A stretch of DNA of 33,750 bases from Chthonomonadaceae bacterium (GCA_025352825.1 JANXSG010000143.1:1-33750), one strand, 5' to 3'. Shown: positions 1 to 7,209, counted from the first letter of the stretch. Notes: generated by a model from the sequence alone, not told the origin. Program-made: numbers and translations.

Positions 1-160
1 GGAGGGTGGGTCAAAAGTCTCTTTCGGACTGTAAATGGGCTAAAAGTCGCTATTTTTCAATGGCAGATCAGCGTCAAAAAAATCTTCGTCGCTTGTATGG
101 GCATTGTAGAGCGATTTATTTTCAATCGAAAATTTCAGAAAGGCTTTTGACCCGCCCTCC
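1..160. repeat. Short element with terminal inverted repeats (MITE-like)
   Basis: The first 18 bases and the reverse complement of 143-160 are nearly identical (ggagggNgggtcaaaagN). The similarity extends more weakly to about 25 bp. The inside is AT-rich and I see no convincing gene in it. The size and terminal inverted repeats fit a miniature inverted-repeat element, but the left end coincides with the window edge, so the true boundary and any target duplication cannot be seen. Confidence 0.5.
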
Positions 161-190
161 AGGGGGGTTAGGCAAAATCTGTACTCGCCT

Positions 191-211
191 GACTTTTGCA
201 ATTATCTCATA
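191..211 (+). repeat. Dispersed 21-bp repeat, single copy
   Basis: This stretch (gacttttgcaattatctcat, then a) recurs inverted at 20951-20971 with one mismatch and again as gcttttgcaattacctcatt at 21509-21528. There the two copies bound a 578-bp repeat structure. This looks like an orphan end of the same element lying just before the first gene. The preceding ggggggttagg at about 162-172 resembles half of the palindrome at 33269-33338. Confidence 0.5.
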
Positions 212-232
212 TTGAACGAAAGAATAAGTAAT

Positions 233-841
233 ATGTCGTATGGATTAAATGCTATAAACGAAACAATTGACGCTTCGAAAGAGGCTAAATTAGCAGCGCA
301 GAAGCTTACACGTAAACGTGCTAGAATGCAGATACTTGTGGTTATCGTGTGTGCAGGAGTTATAGTGGTTGGTTCACGATACTCCAAAATGCATCGAATA
401 AAACCGGGAACTGTACTTGAAGAGAACACCATCAAAGGGCACTGGTCGCTGCAGTCGGTTAATAAAGATCCCGTAGGTGAGAACGAACAGTCCGTGGTGG
501 TGGATCAACAGGTAGATTTTCATGGCGGCGAAGTGCACGGACAGACTCGGCTTCGCGCAGATACACCTGCAGGAACCACAAGCATGCCGCTGCCCGACGA
601 GACCGCTTCCGAAGTGAAGACCAGCGATGACGGCAGGCTTCTATTTGTGAAGTGGGATGGAACCTACACTATCAAAAATGGCAATATTATTGAGCTCCAT
701 ATCGGAAAAGCAAGTTATAATGCGGTTGTATCTCTAAACCCTCGAAACCACACCCTGGAACTGGATCATGATGCTATTCTCACTTTCCCTGGCAAAGCAG
801 TGTATCACACCGTCGGAACGGTTTCTATGGCGCCAAAATAG
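233..841 (+). CDS. Hypothetical single-pass membrane protein
   Basis: The 202-residue protein starts with a polar, charged N-terminus of about 32 residues rich in Lys/Arg. One hydrophobic segment follows (about residues 33-48, ILVVIVCAGVIVVG). The soluble remainder of about 150 residues, presumably outside the cytoplasm, is rich in beta-type patterns and ends TVGTVSMAPK. That tail has the feel of small beta-barrel or lipocalin-like stress domains (GHWSLQSV near its start), but I do not recognise a family. ATG 233 is preferred to an in-frame TTG at 212, because 212 lies in the tail of a dispersed repeat and a weak purine run (gaaagaa) precedes 233. No partner gene is evident: the next gene starts 181 bp downstream. 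Confidence 0.65.
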   Translation: MSYGLNAINETIDASKEAKLAAQKLTRKRARMQILVVIVCAGVIVVGSRYSKMHRIKPGTVLEENTIKGHWSLQSVNKDPVGENEQSVVVDQQVDFHGGEVHGQTRLRADTPAGTTSMPLPDETASEVKTSDDGRLLFVKWDGTYTIKNGNIIELHIGKASYNAVVSLNPRNHTLELDHDAILTFPGKAVYHTVGTVSMAPK

Positions 842-972
842 TAGTTTATGAAGGCATTTAGGCGTTGGTGAAATCAGATCATTAGGACTTGTGCATCAAA
901 CTCTTTTGTGCAATTTTTATCATGAGGTATGGAGAGCTACTGGGAAACATCCGAAAATACAAAAGCTTATCT

Positions 973-1026
973 ATGAGTAAAGGAGTGGGTCATGCTTCGC
1001 ATGTCCTGATTTCAATTGCAATATGA
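973..1026 (+). CDS. Possible 17-codon upstream ORF coupled to the kinase gene
   Basis: An ATG at 973 opens a 17-codon frame (MSKGVGHASHVLISIAI). Its TGA at 1024-1026 overlaps the kinase ATG at 1023 as ATGA. A second, 5-codon frame (MLRMS, 992-1009) sits behind a good Shine-Dalgarno sequence (aaaggag, 979-985), whereas the kinase ATG has none of its own. Either could couple translation into the kinase gene. No homology supports a function for the peptides. Confidence 0.25.
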   Translation: MSKGVGHASHVLISIAI

Positions 1027-2312
1027 GCGATCTAAATTTCGCGAATAATGAGACCGATCTCATCACAATTTTGATAGTGGAACAGGATGCCCAACTACTT
1101 TCGATGTTGGAAGTGCTTTTTTCCGCGGGTGGGTATGAGGTATTCTGTGCTGAAAACGGCCGCGCAGCTCTCGAGCAGGCAGAAAAATTTCGATACCCCC
1201 TGGTGATCACAGCACTCGATCTGCCTGATATTGAAGCGGTAGAGATGCTGGTGGGCCTTACCGAGATTGATCCATTTATCGAATGCATTCTGCTGGCCCA
1301 GATATCACAGCTTTCACGTGTTATTGAAGCTAGTGAAGTTGGAAACGTCTACAATCACTTCTGGAAACCACTTCAGGACATGGGTGAACTAGTAAGAACC
1401 GTTGCTCGCGCTCTAGAACGCCGTGAGCTGCGCCTCAATAACGCCCACCTTCTCACCGAACTGCGTGATTCAAGAGAGGAAGAACGCAAACTGTTTCGCC
1501 ACTTGGAGCAGCTAGACAAGGCTTCGGGATTAGGGCAGTTAACACAGAACCTGAACGGAAATATCGAAATTCCTCTCGAACGCCTGCTCTCTTATGGGCA
1601 CTATATGAAGGCAAGGCTGGAGCGCAATGAATCCGATCCTGTTTCTGCAGAACAGATGAATCGGGCGCTTGAATATCTGGCTGAGATGGAAAAAAGTGTG
1701 CAGAACGGATATGAAGTTCTTCAGCACATCATAAACTATGCGGCAAACCAGGACGACGGCCCTAGCACGATCAAGATAGAAGACGTATTGAACGAGTCGA
1801 TCGATCTGGTACGCCCTCTGCTGGATTCGAAATCGATTTCAGTATCGATTGAGCTGGCGACCGGAACTCCTGATGTGATTTTAAACCGCACCAGATTGCG
1901 CCAGATATTAGTTGGAATCTTACTAAATGCGCAGCAAGCTCTCGAAGATAGAGAGGGCAATATTTCTATTTCGACCGGTATAAAAGAGAAGGCCGCAAAA
2001 CAAGAGAAGTTTGCTCTCATTTGCATAAAAGATAATGGATGCGGTATATCTGAAGAGGTACTAAGCCACGTGTTCGACCCATTTTTTTCAACCCGCCGAC
2101 GCGAAGACAATCTAGGTATTGGGCTGACTATAGCCCGCAGAATCCTGCATGACTGGGATGGCGATATTGAAATTGATAGCAGTGGATCGAATGGAACCCA
2201 GGTTACAATCGTGCTTCCGGTGCGCACAACTGATGAGCTCTGGCCAAAATGTGAAAGCAGTTTCCACGGCTCATCACAGTCCTTAATCGAGCCCGATAAG
2301 TTCGCTGCCTAA
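1023..2312 (+). CDS. Receiver-histidine kinase hybrid, apparently lacking phospho-acceptor residues
   Basis: The 429-residue cytoplasmic protein has no membrane segment. Residues 15-130 read as a receiver domain: acidic pocket VEQD (19-22), conserved Lys in FWKP (115) and the LPD turn (67-69). In my alignment the phospho-Asp position is Ala64 (ITALDLPD), and the usual T/S after strand 4 is also missing. A coiled linker (130-165) leads to a dimerisation helix, GQLTQNLNGNIEIPL (171-185). This matches the usual GQL..G.AHEINNPL H-box except that the His is Gly179. The HATPase domain looks complete: N-box LLNAQQAL (300-307), DNGCGI (337-342), FDPFF (351-355) and LGIGLTIARR (364-373). It could be a pseudokinase or regulatory ATPase. 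The family call is firm; the loss of His and Asp is inferred from eye alignment. Confidence 0.85.
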   Translation: MSDLNFANNETDLITILIVEQDAQLLSMLEVLFSAGGYEVFCAENGRAALEQAEKFRYPLVITALDLPDIEAVEMLVGLTEIDPFIECILLAQISQLSRVIEASEVGNVYNHFWKPLQDMGELVRTVARALERRELRLNNAHLLTELRDSREEERKLFRHLEQLDKASGLGQLTQNLNGNIEIPLERLLSYGHYMKARLERNESDPVSAEQMNRALEYLAEMEKSVQNGYEVLQHIINYAANQDDGPSTIKIEDVLNESIDLVRPLLDSKSISVSIELATGTPDVILNRTRLRQILVGILLNAQQALEDREGNISISTGIKEKAAKQEKFALICIKDNGCGISEEVLSHVFDPFFSTRRREDNLGIGLTIARRILHDWDGDIEIDSSGSNGTQVTIVLPVRTTDELWPKCESSFHGSSQSLIEPDKFAA

Positions 2313-2371
2313 CAGTGGATGAGATTCTTATTCTTTTACTGCCTTATCAAACACATCAAATCAAAATATAA

Positions 2372-2400
2372 TTGCATTTTCCCATTGTCTGTGATACAAT
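2372..2400 (+). promoter_or_regulatory. Sigma-70-type promoter of tRNA-Ser
   Basis: A TTGCAT -35 box (2372-2377), a 17-bp spacer and a TACAAT -10 box (2395-2400) end 12 bp before the tRNA. The tRNA-Val gene of this window has exactly the same two hexamers and spacer. Confidence 0.75.
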
Positions 2401-2412
2401 GATGCCTGTCGT

Positions 2413-2504
2413 GGAGAGATGGCTGAGTGGTCTAAAGCACCTGCCTGCTAAGTAGGAGTAGTCCGTAAGGGTTACCTCGGGTTCGAATCCCGATCTCTCC
2501 GCCA
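2413..2504 (+). tRNA. tRNA-Ser (GCT)
   Basis: The acceptor stem GGAGAGA (2413-2419) pairs with TCTCTCC (2494-2500), followed by discriminator G and an encoded CCA (2502-2504). The anticodon arm is CCTGC / CTGCTAA / GTAGG (2440-2456), giving anticodon GCT at 2447-2449, which reads AGC/AGU. The T loop gttcgaatc is canonical, and the long variable arm between the anticodon and T arms is expected for a class II serine tRNA. Confidence 0.97.
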
Positions 2505-2553
2505 TTTCTGATTCACCTATTCACCCTGCGAACTTAGCTCGCGAGGATGCCAA

Positions 2554-3627
2554 ATGCGCTTCTCCAAAACACTTAAGCAATCGATGATTTACGGACTGGC
2601 AGGGTTAACTTTTTTGACTCTGCCATTACCATTTGCAAAAGCCAGCTCAGGTTCCAAATACTGTGCTGAGCGTTTGCAGCATCACTGCGACCGTCATCTG
2701 TCTTACGAAATGCTTAAATCGGATGCTGCTGCTTCTGCTGGGAAGGTGGTGGAGCTCCGAGGGCGCGTTGGCGGCATGGCGGGCACCTCCGAAAGCTTCA
2801 CAGTGCTGCTGAATTTACGGGATTCAAAGTCGAACGATTCCGTGAATCTTGATATCCCTTTGAACGAAGTGGCCGTGGTTAATGAGACCTACGCGGTGGA
2901 GATACGTGTGCTGGCTCAGGTGACCGAAGGTGGCAGCGGGAATGTGGTGCCTCTCAAAGTGCTGGCAGTAGCCCGTGAGAGTGAAGTAGATACTCTCGAG
3001 AGGCGGGAAGAGCTGCGCGAACAGAGGCTGCATCCAAACCGAAGTTCAGAGATTACACGTGTATCTCGGAATTCATCTCCCTCCAGAGGCGGCTATTTTC
3101 GCTTACTGCCAGAGACTCCAGACGTTCAATCGCTTATTGCTTACTGTGAGTCTCAGCTGGGATTACGTGTCAAATCTCTTTTCCGGCCATATTTAGCCTT
3201 CATACTAGGCGCCAATCACCGCCTAGATTTGATGACGGCAGGGAAGATCACTTCTGGGTTGCTGTTCTTCTCGAATAAATATAATGTGGATCCTCGGCTG
3301 GCAGTCTCCATGATTATTGCCGAATCCAACTTCGATCCGAACTCACACTCCCACAGTGGGGCGATGGGTCTTGGCCAACTGATGCCCGGCACCGCAAAGT
3401 CCCTTGGAGTGAGTAACGCCTTCGATCCGATTCAAAATTTGGATGGGTCGATCAACTATCTTCGCAGCCGCCTGAACACTTTTGGTGATGTCTCTCTAGC
3501 CATGGCCGCATATAATGCCGGCGCCGGCGCAGTGAAGAAATATGGCGGCATACCTCCATACCGCGAAACTCAAGCATATGTCCGACGGGTAGTCTCCCTC
3601 TATCAGCAGCTCTGCCAAAACGATTAG
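2554..3627 (+). CDS. Secreted lytic transglycosylase, SLT/LysM-type family 1 domain
   Basis: The 357-residue protein starts with a signal peptide (charged MRFSKTLKQS, hydrophobic core to about 28, FAKA cleavage site). Residues 35-145 form an OB/beta-like N-terminal region with three cysteines, followed by a Ser/Arg-rich linker (150-180). The C-terminal goose-type lysozyme fold covers about 232-350. The catalytic Glu is E257 in AESNFDP, followed by GAMGLGQLMPGTA (269-281), the NLDGSINYL block (295-303) and AYNAGAGAV (319-327). These are the classic SLT motifs, so the enzyme should cleave peptidoglycan between MurNAc and GlcNAc with 1,6-anhydro formation. It stands alone between the tRNA and a repeat region. 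Confidence 0.92.
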   Translation: MRFSKTLKQSMIYGLAGLTFLTLPLPFAKASSGSKYCAERLQHHCDRHLSYEMLKSDAAASAGKVVELRGRVGGMAGTSESFTVLLNLRDSKSNDSVNLDIPLNEVAVVNETYAVEIRVLAQVTEGGSGNVVPLKVLAVARESEVDTLERREELREQRLHPNRSSEITRVSRNSSPSRGGYFRLLPETPDVQSLIAYCESQLGLRVKSLFRPYLAFILGANHRLDLMTAGKITSGLLFFSNKYNVDPRLAVSMIIAESNFDPNSHSHSGAMGLGQLMPGTAKSLGVSNAFDPIQNLDGSINYLRSRLNTFGDVSLAMAAYNAGAGAVKKYGGIPPYRETQAYVRRVVSLYQQLCQND

Positions 3628-3671
3628 TAACTTTCCCTTATGCTGGCACATCCAGAACCTGAAATTATTTA

Positions 3672-3728
3672 CCTCACCCCCTGCCCCTCTCCCAAGTAGC
3701 TTTGTTCCTCGCATGGGAGAGGGGGTGA
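3672..3728. repeat. Palindromic intergenic repeat (G/C-rich family, copy a)
   Basis: The arms cctcaccccctgcccctctc and gggagagggggtga enclose a loop. The sequence belongs to the same palindrome family as the copies near 21000, 21442, 24513, 24652, 31671 and 31844, but has a different loop. It lies 45 bp after the transglycosylase stop and may also act as a transcription terminator. Confidence 0.7.
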
Positions 3729-3840
3729 ATCAATCGGAAATCTTAGCACATGCAGAGAGCTTCAAGCGACCGGAGATGGGCTTCTCAAATCCAGCGGGGG
3801 TTTTTAGTCGACATGAAAGTCATCTGATATTCAATTACTT

Positions 3841-3889
3841 CCGGGAGTTGAAAACTCCCGGCATCAAAAAACAGGCGTCTTTCAGACGC
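3841..3889. repeat. Two adjacent perfect hairpins
   Basis: ccgggagtt-gaa-aactcccgg (3841-3861) forms a perfect 9-bp stem. gcgtct-ttc-agacgc (3875-3889) forms a perfect 6-bp stem. They lie in a non-coding stretch (3729-4110) that otherwise shows no gene. An open frame crosses it, but its translation looks like noise. The hairpins may be part of a compound intergenic repeat. Confidence 0.6.
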
Positions 3890-4118
3890 AATTCCCTCCC
3901 ACAGGGCGGTTGGCCGCTGGCCTCCCAGACGGGTACTTCAGTGCCCAGCGCTAATGGGAGAAGGTCTTAGAAGTACTTTCACAGCCCCTTCAACCTTAGC
4001 GACTCAATAGTTGAGCGTATTCTGAACGCATGTAAACATGCAATGTATTGCGGCATCACGTTTGCTGTCTAGAACATTTCGGGTGTACAATAATGAGAGA
4101 AATTCGGAAGAGGAAATT

Positions 4119-4205
4119 ATTACTACTTTCACAATCAATCTTCAGGACGAAACTGTGATTCGTTTAAAGGAATTAGCGAATAAAGCCGGTGCAGCGCTGG
4201 AATGA
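4119..4205 (+). pseudogene. Remnant of a ribbon-helix-helix antitoxin
   Basis: Frame 4119-4205 translates to I-TTFTINLQDETVIRLKELANKAG-AALE and stop. This is the shape of the first two-thirds of a VapB/CopG-like DNA-binding antitoxin: a TTFTINL strand, then a helix rich in ELA. There is no ATG: the first codon is ATT, behind a purine-rich aagagga. The frame ends after 28 codons, whereas the family usually has 70-90 residues. I infer a decayed antitoxin whose toxin is gone. An ATT-initiated short peptide is the alternative. Confidence 0.45.
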
Positions 4206-4259
4206 TATATCAATTTATCAACGTGTATTTCAAACCTACAAGGTAAAAGGAACTTAAAT

Positions 4260-4484
4260 TTGCGGCAGCTCAAAATAATCATTGAGAAACATACCGATGG
4301 ATATGTGGCGTATCCTCTCGGCATACAGGGAGTTGTTGTGGGTGAAGGTGATACCTATGAAGCCGCACTAGAAAATGTTAAATCAGCTCTTGCCTTCCAT
4401 ATTGAAACATTTGGGAAGCAGGTACTAGAATCAGAGCCGGTAGTTCTTGAAGCCTTTATCGCGGAGGCCGGAGTAGCTGCCTGA
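4260..4484 (+). CDS. hicB: HicB-family antitoxin
   Basis: The 74-residue protein starts with TTG at 4260 behind aaaagga (about 4245-4251). It has the HicB partial RNase H-like fold: an N-terminal strand KIIIEKHTDGYVAYPLGI, a turn, VVVGEGDTYEAALENVKSALAFHIE (about 24-49), and a short tail ending VAEAGVAA-like. It overlaps the downstream hicA by one base (TGATG), so translation is coupled and the antitoxin is made first. In known modules HicB binds and blocks the HicA RNase and represses the operon. The first line VAYPLGIQG replaces the more usual AYCPDLPG. Confidence 0.85.
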   Translation: MRQLKIIIEKHTDGYVAYPLGIQGVVVGEGDTYEAALENVKSALAFHIETFGKQVLESEPVVLEAFIAEAGVAA

Positions 4485-4723
4485 TGTCCAAGTTTCCGGT
4501 CGATGCATCACTAGCTCGTGTCCTCAAAGCTCTTGGGCAGCTCGGATTTGATACGGTTCGGGAGGGTAACCACATCGCACTTACGAGACAGAATGTAGAT
4601 GGTACTTTGACTCCATTGACACTTCCGAATCATGCAAAACTGAAGGGTTCAACATTGAGGACAGTTCTAACTCAGGCTGGGATCCCGCGTGATGTATATC
4701 TAGAAATATATGAAACTATGTAA
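4484..4723 (+). CDS. hicA: HicA-family toxin (mRNA interferase)
   Basis: The 79-residue protein follows the double-stranded-RNA-binding-like HicA pattern: helix VLKALGQLGFDTVRE, the catalytic-type His at H30 in REGNHIALTRQ, then PLTLPNHAKLKGSTLRTVLTQAGI, the usual C-terminal helix. It should be an RNase active on mRNA, neutralised by the adjacent HicB. It looks full-length. This is the only toxin of the window that pairs with a recognised antitoxin and has no visible damage. Confidence 0.85.
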   Translation: MSKFPVDASLARVLKALGQLGFDTVREGNHIALTRQNVDGTLTPLTLPNHAKLKGSTLRTVLTQAGIPRDVYLEIYETM

Positions 4724-4800
4724 TTTGAGTTACTTTTGATTTTGCTTCAAGTGACTACTTCAGATGCCGAAGAGGTTCCGGAAGGAACAATCTTGTCGAG

Positions 4801-4825
4801 TGTCGAATAGCGATCTGAGACGGGC
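4801..4825 (+). repeat. Direct repeat, copy 1 (partner at 7104)
   Basis: Bases 4801-4825 match 7104-7128 with one difference (tgtcgaatagcgatctgag, then a/g, cgggc). Each copy is open as a tiny frame, MSNSDLRRA(E/D), starting GTG at 4800 or ATG at 7103 and stopping within 12 codons. The copies bracket the MNT/PIN-like segment. Confidence 0.7.
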
Positions 4826-4856
4826 TGAATGTTAGAAGCGCTCAAGAATTCGGAGA

Positions 4857-5153
4857 TTGATCATTAAACCATCTGTTAAACTAAAAGATAATCGGGAACG
4901 GATATTAGAGATTGCTGGACAGCATGGTGCACGCAACGTAAGAGTATTTGGATCTATCGCACGTGGAGAAGATACTGAGAAGAGTGACTTGGATTTGCTG
5001 GTGGACCTGGACGACAACCGCCCTTTGAGCGACCTTGGAGAGTTCGTGGAAGATGTTCGTGAAGCTCTAGGATGTAATATACAAGCTGTTACTTCGGACA
5101 GCTTAAATCGATTGCTCAGAAAGCGCATTCTGAACGAGGCAATACCGCTTTGA
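4857..5153 (+). CDS. MNT-type minimal nucleotidyltransferase antitoxin (MntA-like)
   Basis: The protein has about 96-98 residues. The pol-beta-type nucleotidyltransferase motif is plain: GARNVRVFGSIARGEDTEKS, then DLDLLVD, that is GSxxRG with an SDxDL metal-binding pair. Such MNT proteins inactivate a HEPN RNase partner by AMPylation (MntA/HepT) and are encoded just upstream of it. TTG at 4857 is the conventional start. However, the Shine-Dalgarno sequence cggag (4851-4855) is too close to it and sits seven bases before ATT 4863, which would give the family-typical I/M-KPS beginning, so ATT initiation or a mutated ATG is possible. The HEPN partner is only a stub (see 5150). Confidence 0.85.
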   Translation: MIIKPSVKLKDNRERILEIAGQHGARNVRVFGSIARGEDTEKSDLDLLVDLDDNRPLSDLGEFVEDVREALGCNIQAVTSDSLNRLLRKRILNEAIPL

Positions 5154-5185
5154 AAGACGACTAAGTATATTTAGTCCACACTTAG
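5150..5185 (+). pseudogene. Stub of a HEPN (HepT-like) toxin gene
   Basis: TTG at 5150 overlaps the MNT stop codon (TTGA). It reads M-K-D-D, then TAA at 5162, then in the same frame V-Y-L-V-H-T and TAG at 5183. DUF86-type HepT toxins commonly begin MKDDxxYLxHI directly after an MNT gene, so the match in position and sequence is good. Nothing recognisable remains beyond 5185. The toxin has therefore been lost by nonsense mutation and deletion, leaving the antitoxin. Confidence 0.6.
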
Positions 5186-5188
5186 GAT

Positions 5189-5216
5189 TTGCTTACTCTT
5201 TTGAATCGTGTATAAT
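5189..5216 (+). promoter_or_regulatory. Predicted promoter for the gene at 5296
   Basis: TTGCTT (5189-5194), a 16-bp spacer and a perfect TATAAT (5211-5216). It lies in the scar of the HEPN gene, 80 bp before a strong ribosome binding site (gaggtga, 5285-5291) and ATG 5296. Confidence 0.6.
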
Positions 5217-5295
5217 CTTTTTCCGGATTTAAATAGTTAAGTTTAGTAGTACAAGTGAACTTGAAGAATTTGGGATTTTAAATTGAGGTGATTTA

Positions 5296-6121
5296 ATGAG
5301 TGACAAACAGGCAATACAGATATTCAATATTATATTCGAACCTCAAACTGAATTTGCAACACTCTCAGAAGTCAAAATCTATTGCTGATCAGCTACAGCG
5401 CACGCTTAATTCTGTCGTCCGTAATCTTACAAATGAGCCGGATGCAGTTGTTACGACAGAAATCACAGGTGCTGAAATAGGCAGTTTGCATTTGGCTATG
5501 CGTCCCTCTATCGCTGCTTCCCTTTTAGCCGATACAGATAGTGTGTGTGATACCCTGATAAGAGATATCAATGAAGTCTGGCACCAGCGTTTTCGTTCCG
5601 GAATGACGCCGAGCTTGCTTCAACAATATAGAACATTGGTCAATACTTTGAAGGCGTCCAACGTGCGAATAAAGTTCGAGCATGGATCAGAAAACGTTGT
5701 GATTGATGATCTATTCCGAAAACGGTTTAAATCCGCTACTTAAGAGAGGATTGCTGGAAGTGTAGAGATCGTAGGTCGGATTGAAGCTATCAATATCCAT
5801 TCAACGCCTCATGAGATCAAGCTTTTTCCGACACAACCAGGTGCAGAACCGATCCCATGCCGCTTCGAGGCGACTTTACTAGGTTCAATCACTGATGAAA
5901 TTAAACGAAAATCGTTGGTTCGCGTTACTGGAATGGACTACTATGCGCCCGTAGGTCTGTATCCAATTCGTATGACTCTAACTCGCGCACCACAGGCACT
6001 CATCTTCAATCCAGAAAATCTGCGCTCATTTATGCGAAATATCAATCTCGTTCCTCATGGTATGTTCGCCTCGGAGTATCTTACAGCGAACAGGAGGGCA
6101 GCGGGACTTGAAGGAGATTAA
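5296..6121 (+). pseudogene. Broken partner gene of a PIN-like protein
   Basis: ATG 5296, behind gaggtga, reads MSDKQAIQIFNIIFEPQ and stops at 5386. From about 5330 the convincing reading moves to another frame (starting formally at GTG 5300). That frame runs to TAA 5741-5743 and then continues in the same frame without a break to TAA 6119-6121. Joined, it would be about 270 residues. The N-terminal half is helical (SIADQLQRTLNSVV). The C-terminal half is beta-rich (VEIVGRIEAINIHS, FEATLLG, LVRVTGMDYYAPVGLYPIR), resembling a small barrel. One frameshift and one nonsense codon make it a pseudogene unless recoded. The reading frame overlaps the start of the PIN-like ORF, so the two once formed an operon. 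Exact family not recognised. Confidence 0.6.
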
Positions 6122-6521
6122 GACCTATTATTGGGATGCCAATTGCCATATAGCTCTTCTTAATTCCGAACCTACCACCGATGCAGTCTATCTTTCCGCT
6201 TTAGAATGTATGTATGGTGATATGATTGATGGCGAGCCGAGATATCGTTTAGCTACACTGATATTCTGTCTTGAAGTAGCTTTGGATTGGCAAATGATCC
6301 CTCCTGGTATTTGGCAATCTGTAAATGCAGAAATGGCAGAGCCGGGAATCGGCACATTATTAGTACAGCTTCGAATGGTAAATGCATTTCGTAATCAGTG
6401 GGTAACTCACGAGGGAAATGATCTTCGCGATCCTGAAATTGCACCAGAAGCCCTCAGTAAATGGACGCGATGCTTATCACTAATGTACTTACATGCAGCT
6501 AGTGCAGAGTCAACGATATGA
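6108..6521 (+). CDS. PIN-like N-terminus joined to a different C-terminal domain
   Basis: The proposed start is TTG 6108, nine bases after a strong aggaggg (6092-6098), giving 137 residues. The beginning, KTYYWDANCHIALLNSE, fits the first strand and acidic residue of PIN-domain RNases. RYRLATLIFCLEVAL (about 45-60) fits the next conserved block with its Glu. After residue 60 the PIN pattern ends and a helical segment follows, with VNAFRNQWVTHEGNDLRDPE (about 90-110). Its FRNxxVxHE motif recalls HEPN-like tails of other defence proteins. A functional PIN needs further acidic residues that I do not see. It may be a fusion made by recombination, probably an inactive toxin. Confidence 0.5.
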   Translation: MKEIKTYYWDANCHIALLNSEPTTDAVYLSALECMYGDMIDGEPRYRLATLIFCLEVALDWQMIPPGIWQSVNAEMAEPGIGTLLVQLRMVNAFRNQWVTHEGNDLRDPEIAPEALSKWTRCLSLMYLHAASAESTI

Positions 6522-7017
6522 TGAAGAAAAATTCCTAGGTGATATGAATGGATCACTTGAACGGATTCAAGTCAGAACGCGAATTAGCCTTTTGTCTTGT
6601 CTATATAGGTCGGCCCGTGCCCATTACATCGAAGCAGCACAGTTTATCAGAGTAGATACTCCTTTATACAAACGTCTGAGAGAGATGAGCAAAGAATATG
6701 TAGAGCTATCTCCTTTGCAATCGACGTATGAATATTTTGCATCATATTATAGATATGCACATGACCATGGTGGACAAATGGAACTGCCTTTTAATAAGGG
6801 TACTAGGGAAGAAAATTTGGAAAATCGGTGGGTTCAATGGTTTAAGAGAGAAGTAGATTCTGTTACTTTGGATGGTGCGATAACTTGCGGCATTCTCAGT
6901 GCAGTTGCATTTCCATATGATGTAAATACAAATGGCTTGAGCAGCTTTATATGTACTATGCTGAAGGATCGGTACGATGATGCTATATGCCAGATTCCAC
7001 CTCCATGGCGAAATTAG
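6493..7017 (+). CDS. Hypothetical protein
   Basis: The frame has 174 codons from ATG 6493, overlapping the previous ORF by 29 bp in another frame. ATG 6544 is an alternative start; neither has a clear ribosome binding site. The sequence is compositionally protein-like (SLERIQVRTRISLLSCLYRSA, YKRLREMSKEYVEL, ENRWVQWFKREVDSV), mostly helical, soluble and without motifs I recognise. It could be the shifted continuation of the preceding ORF. It is AT-rich like the rest of the 4.1-7.1 kb segment, which suggests common acquisition. Confidence 0.45.
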   Translation: MQLVQSQRYDEEKFLGDMNGSLERIQVRTRISLLSCLYRSARAHYIEAAQFIRVDTPLYKRLREMSKEYVELSPLQSTYEYFASYYRYAHDHGGQMELPFNKGTREENLENRWVQWFKREVDSVTLDGAITCGILSAVAFPYDVNTNGLSSFICTMLKDRYDDAICQIPPPWRN

Positions 7018-7103
7018 TTTATTACAATCTATATCTATTGTCGATAAATCTGTTTATACGTTTAATCATTATTCTATAAATTTGAAGGAAGAAATTGATT
7101 GCA

Positions 7104-7128
7104 TGTCGAATAGCGATCTGAGGCGGGC
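7104..7128 (+). repeat. Direct repeat, copy 2 (partner at 4801)
   Basis: Twenty-four of 25 bases match 4801-4825. With an ATG at 7103 it reads MSNSDLRRAD and stops (TGA). It lies about 80 bp before the oxidoreductase start. Confidence 0.7.
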
Positions 7129-7209
7129 AGACTGATATCGCAGAAATGACAGCTATTGAAAATCGATCTGTGGCGCCAACACTCCAACCAGAATATGAGG
7201 ACCACTTAT

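Noticed and set aside
3713-3970. 85-codon plus-strand frame after the transglycosylase
   Set aside because: It starts inside a palindrome, runs through two hairpins and translates to low-quality Pro/Ser-rich sequence with no ribosome binding site.
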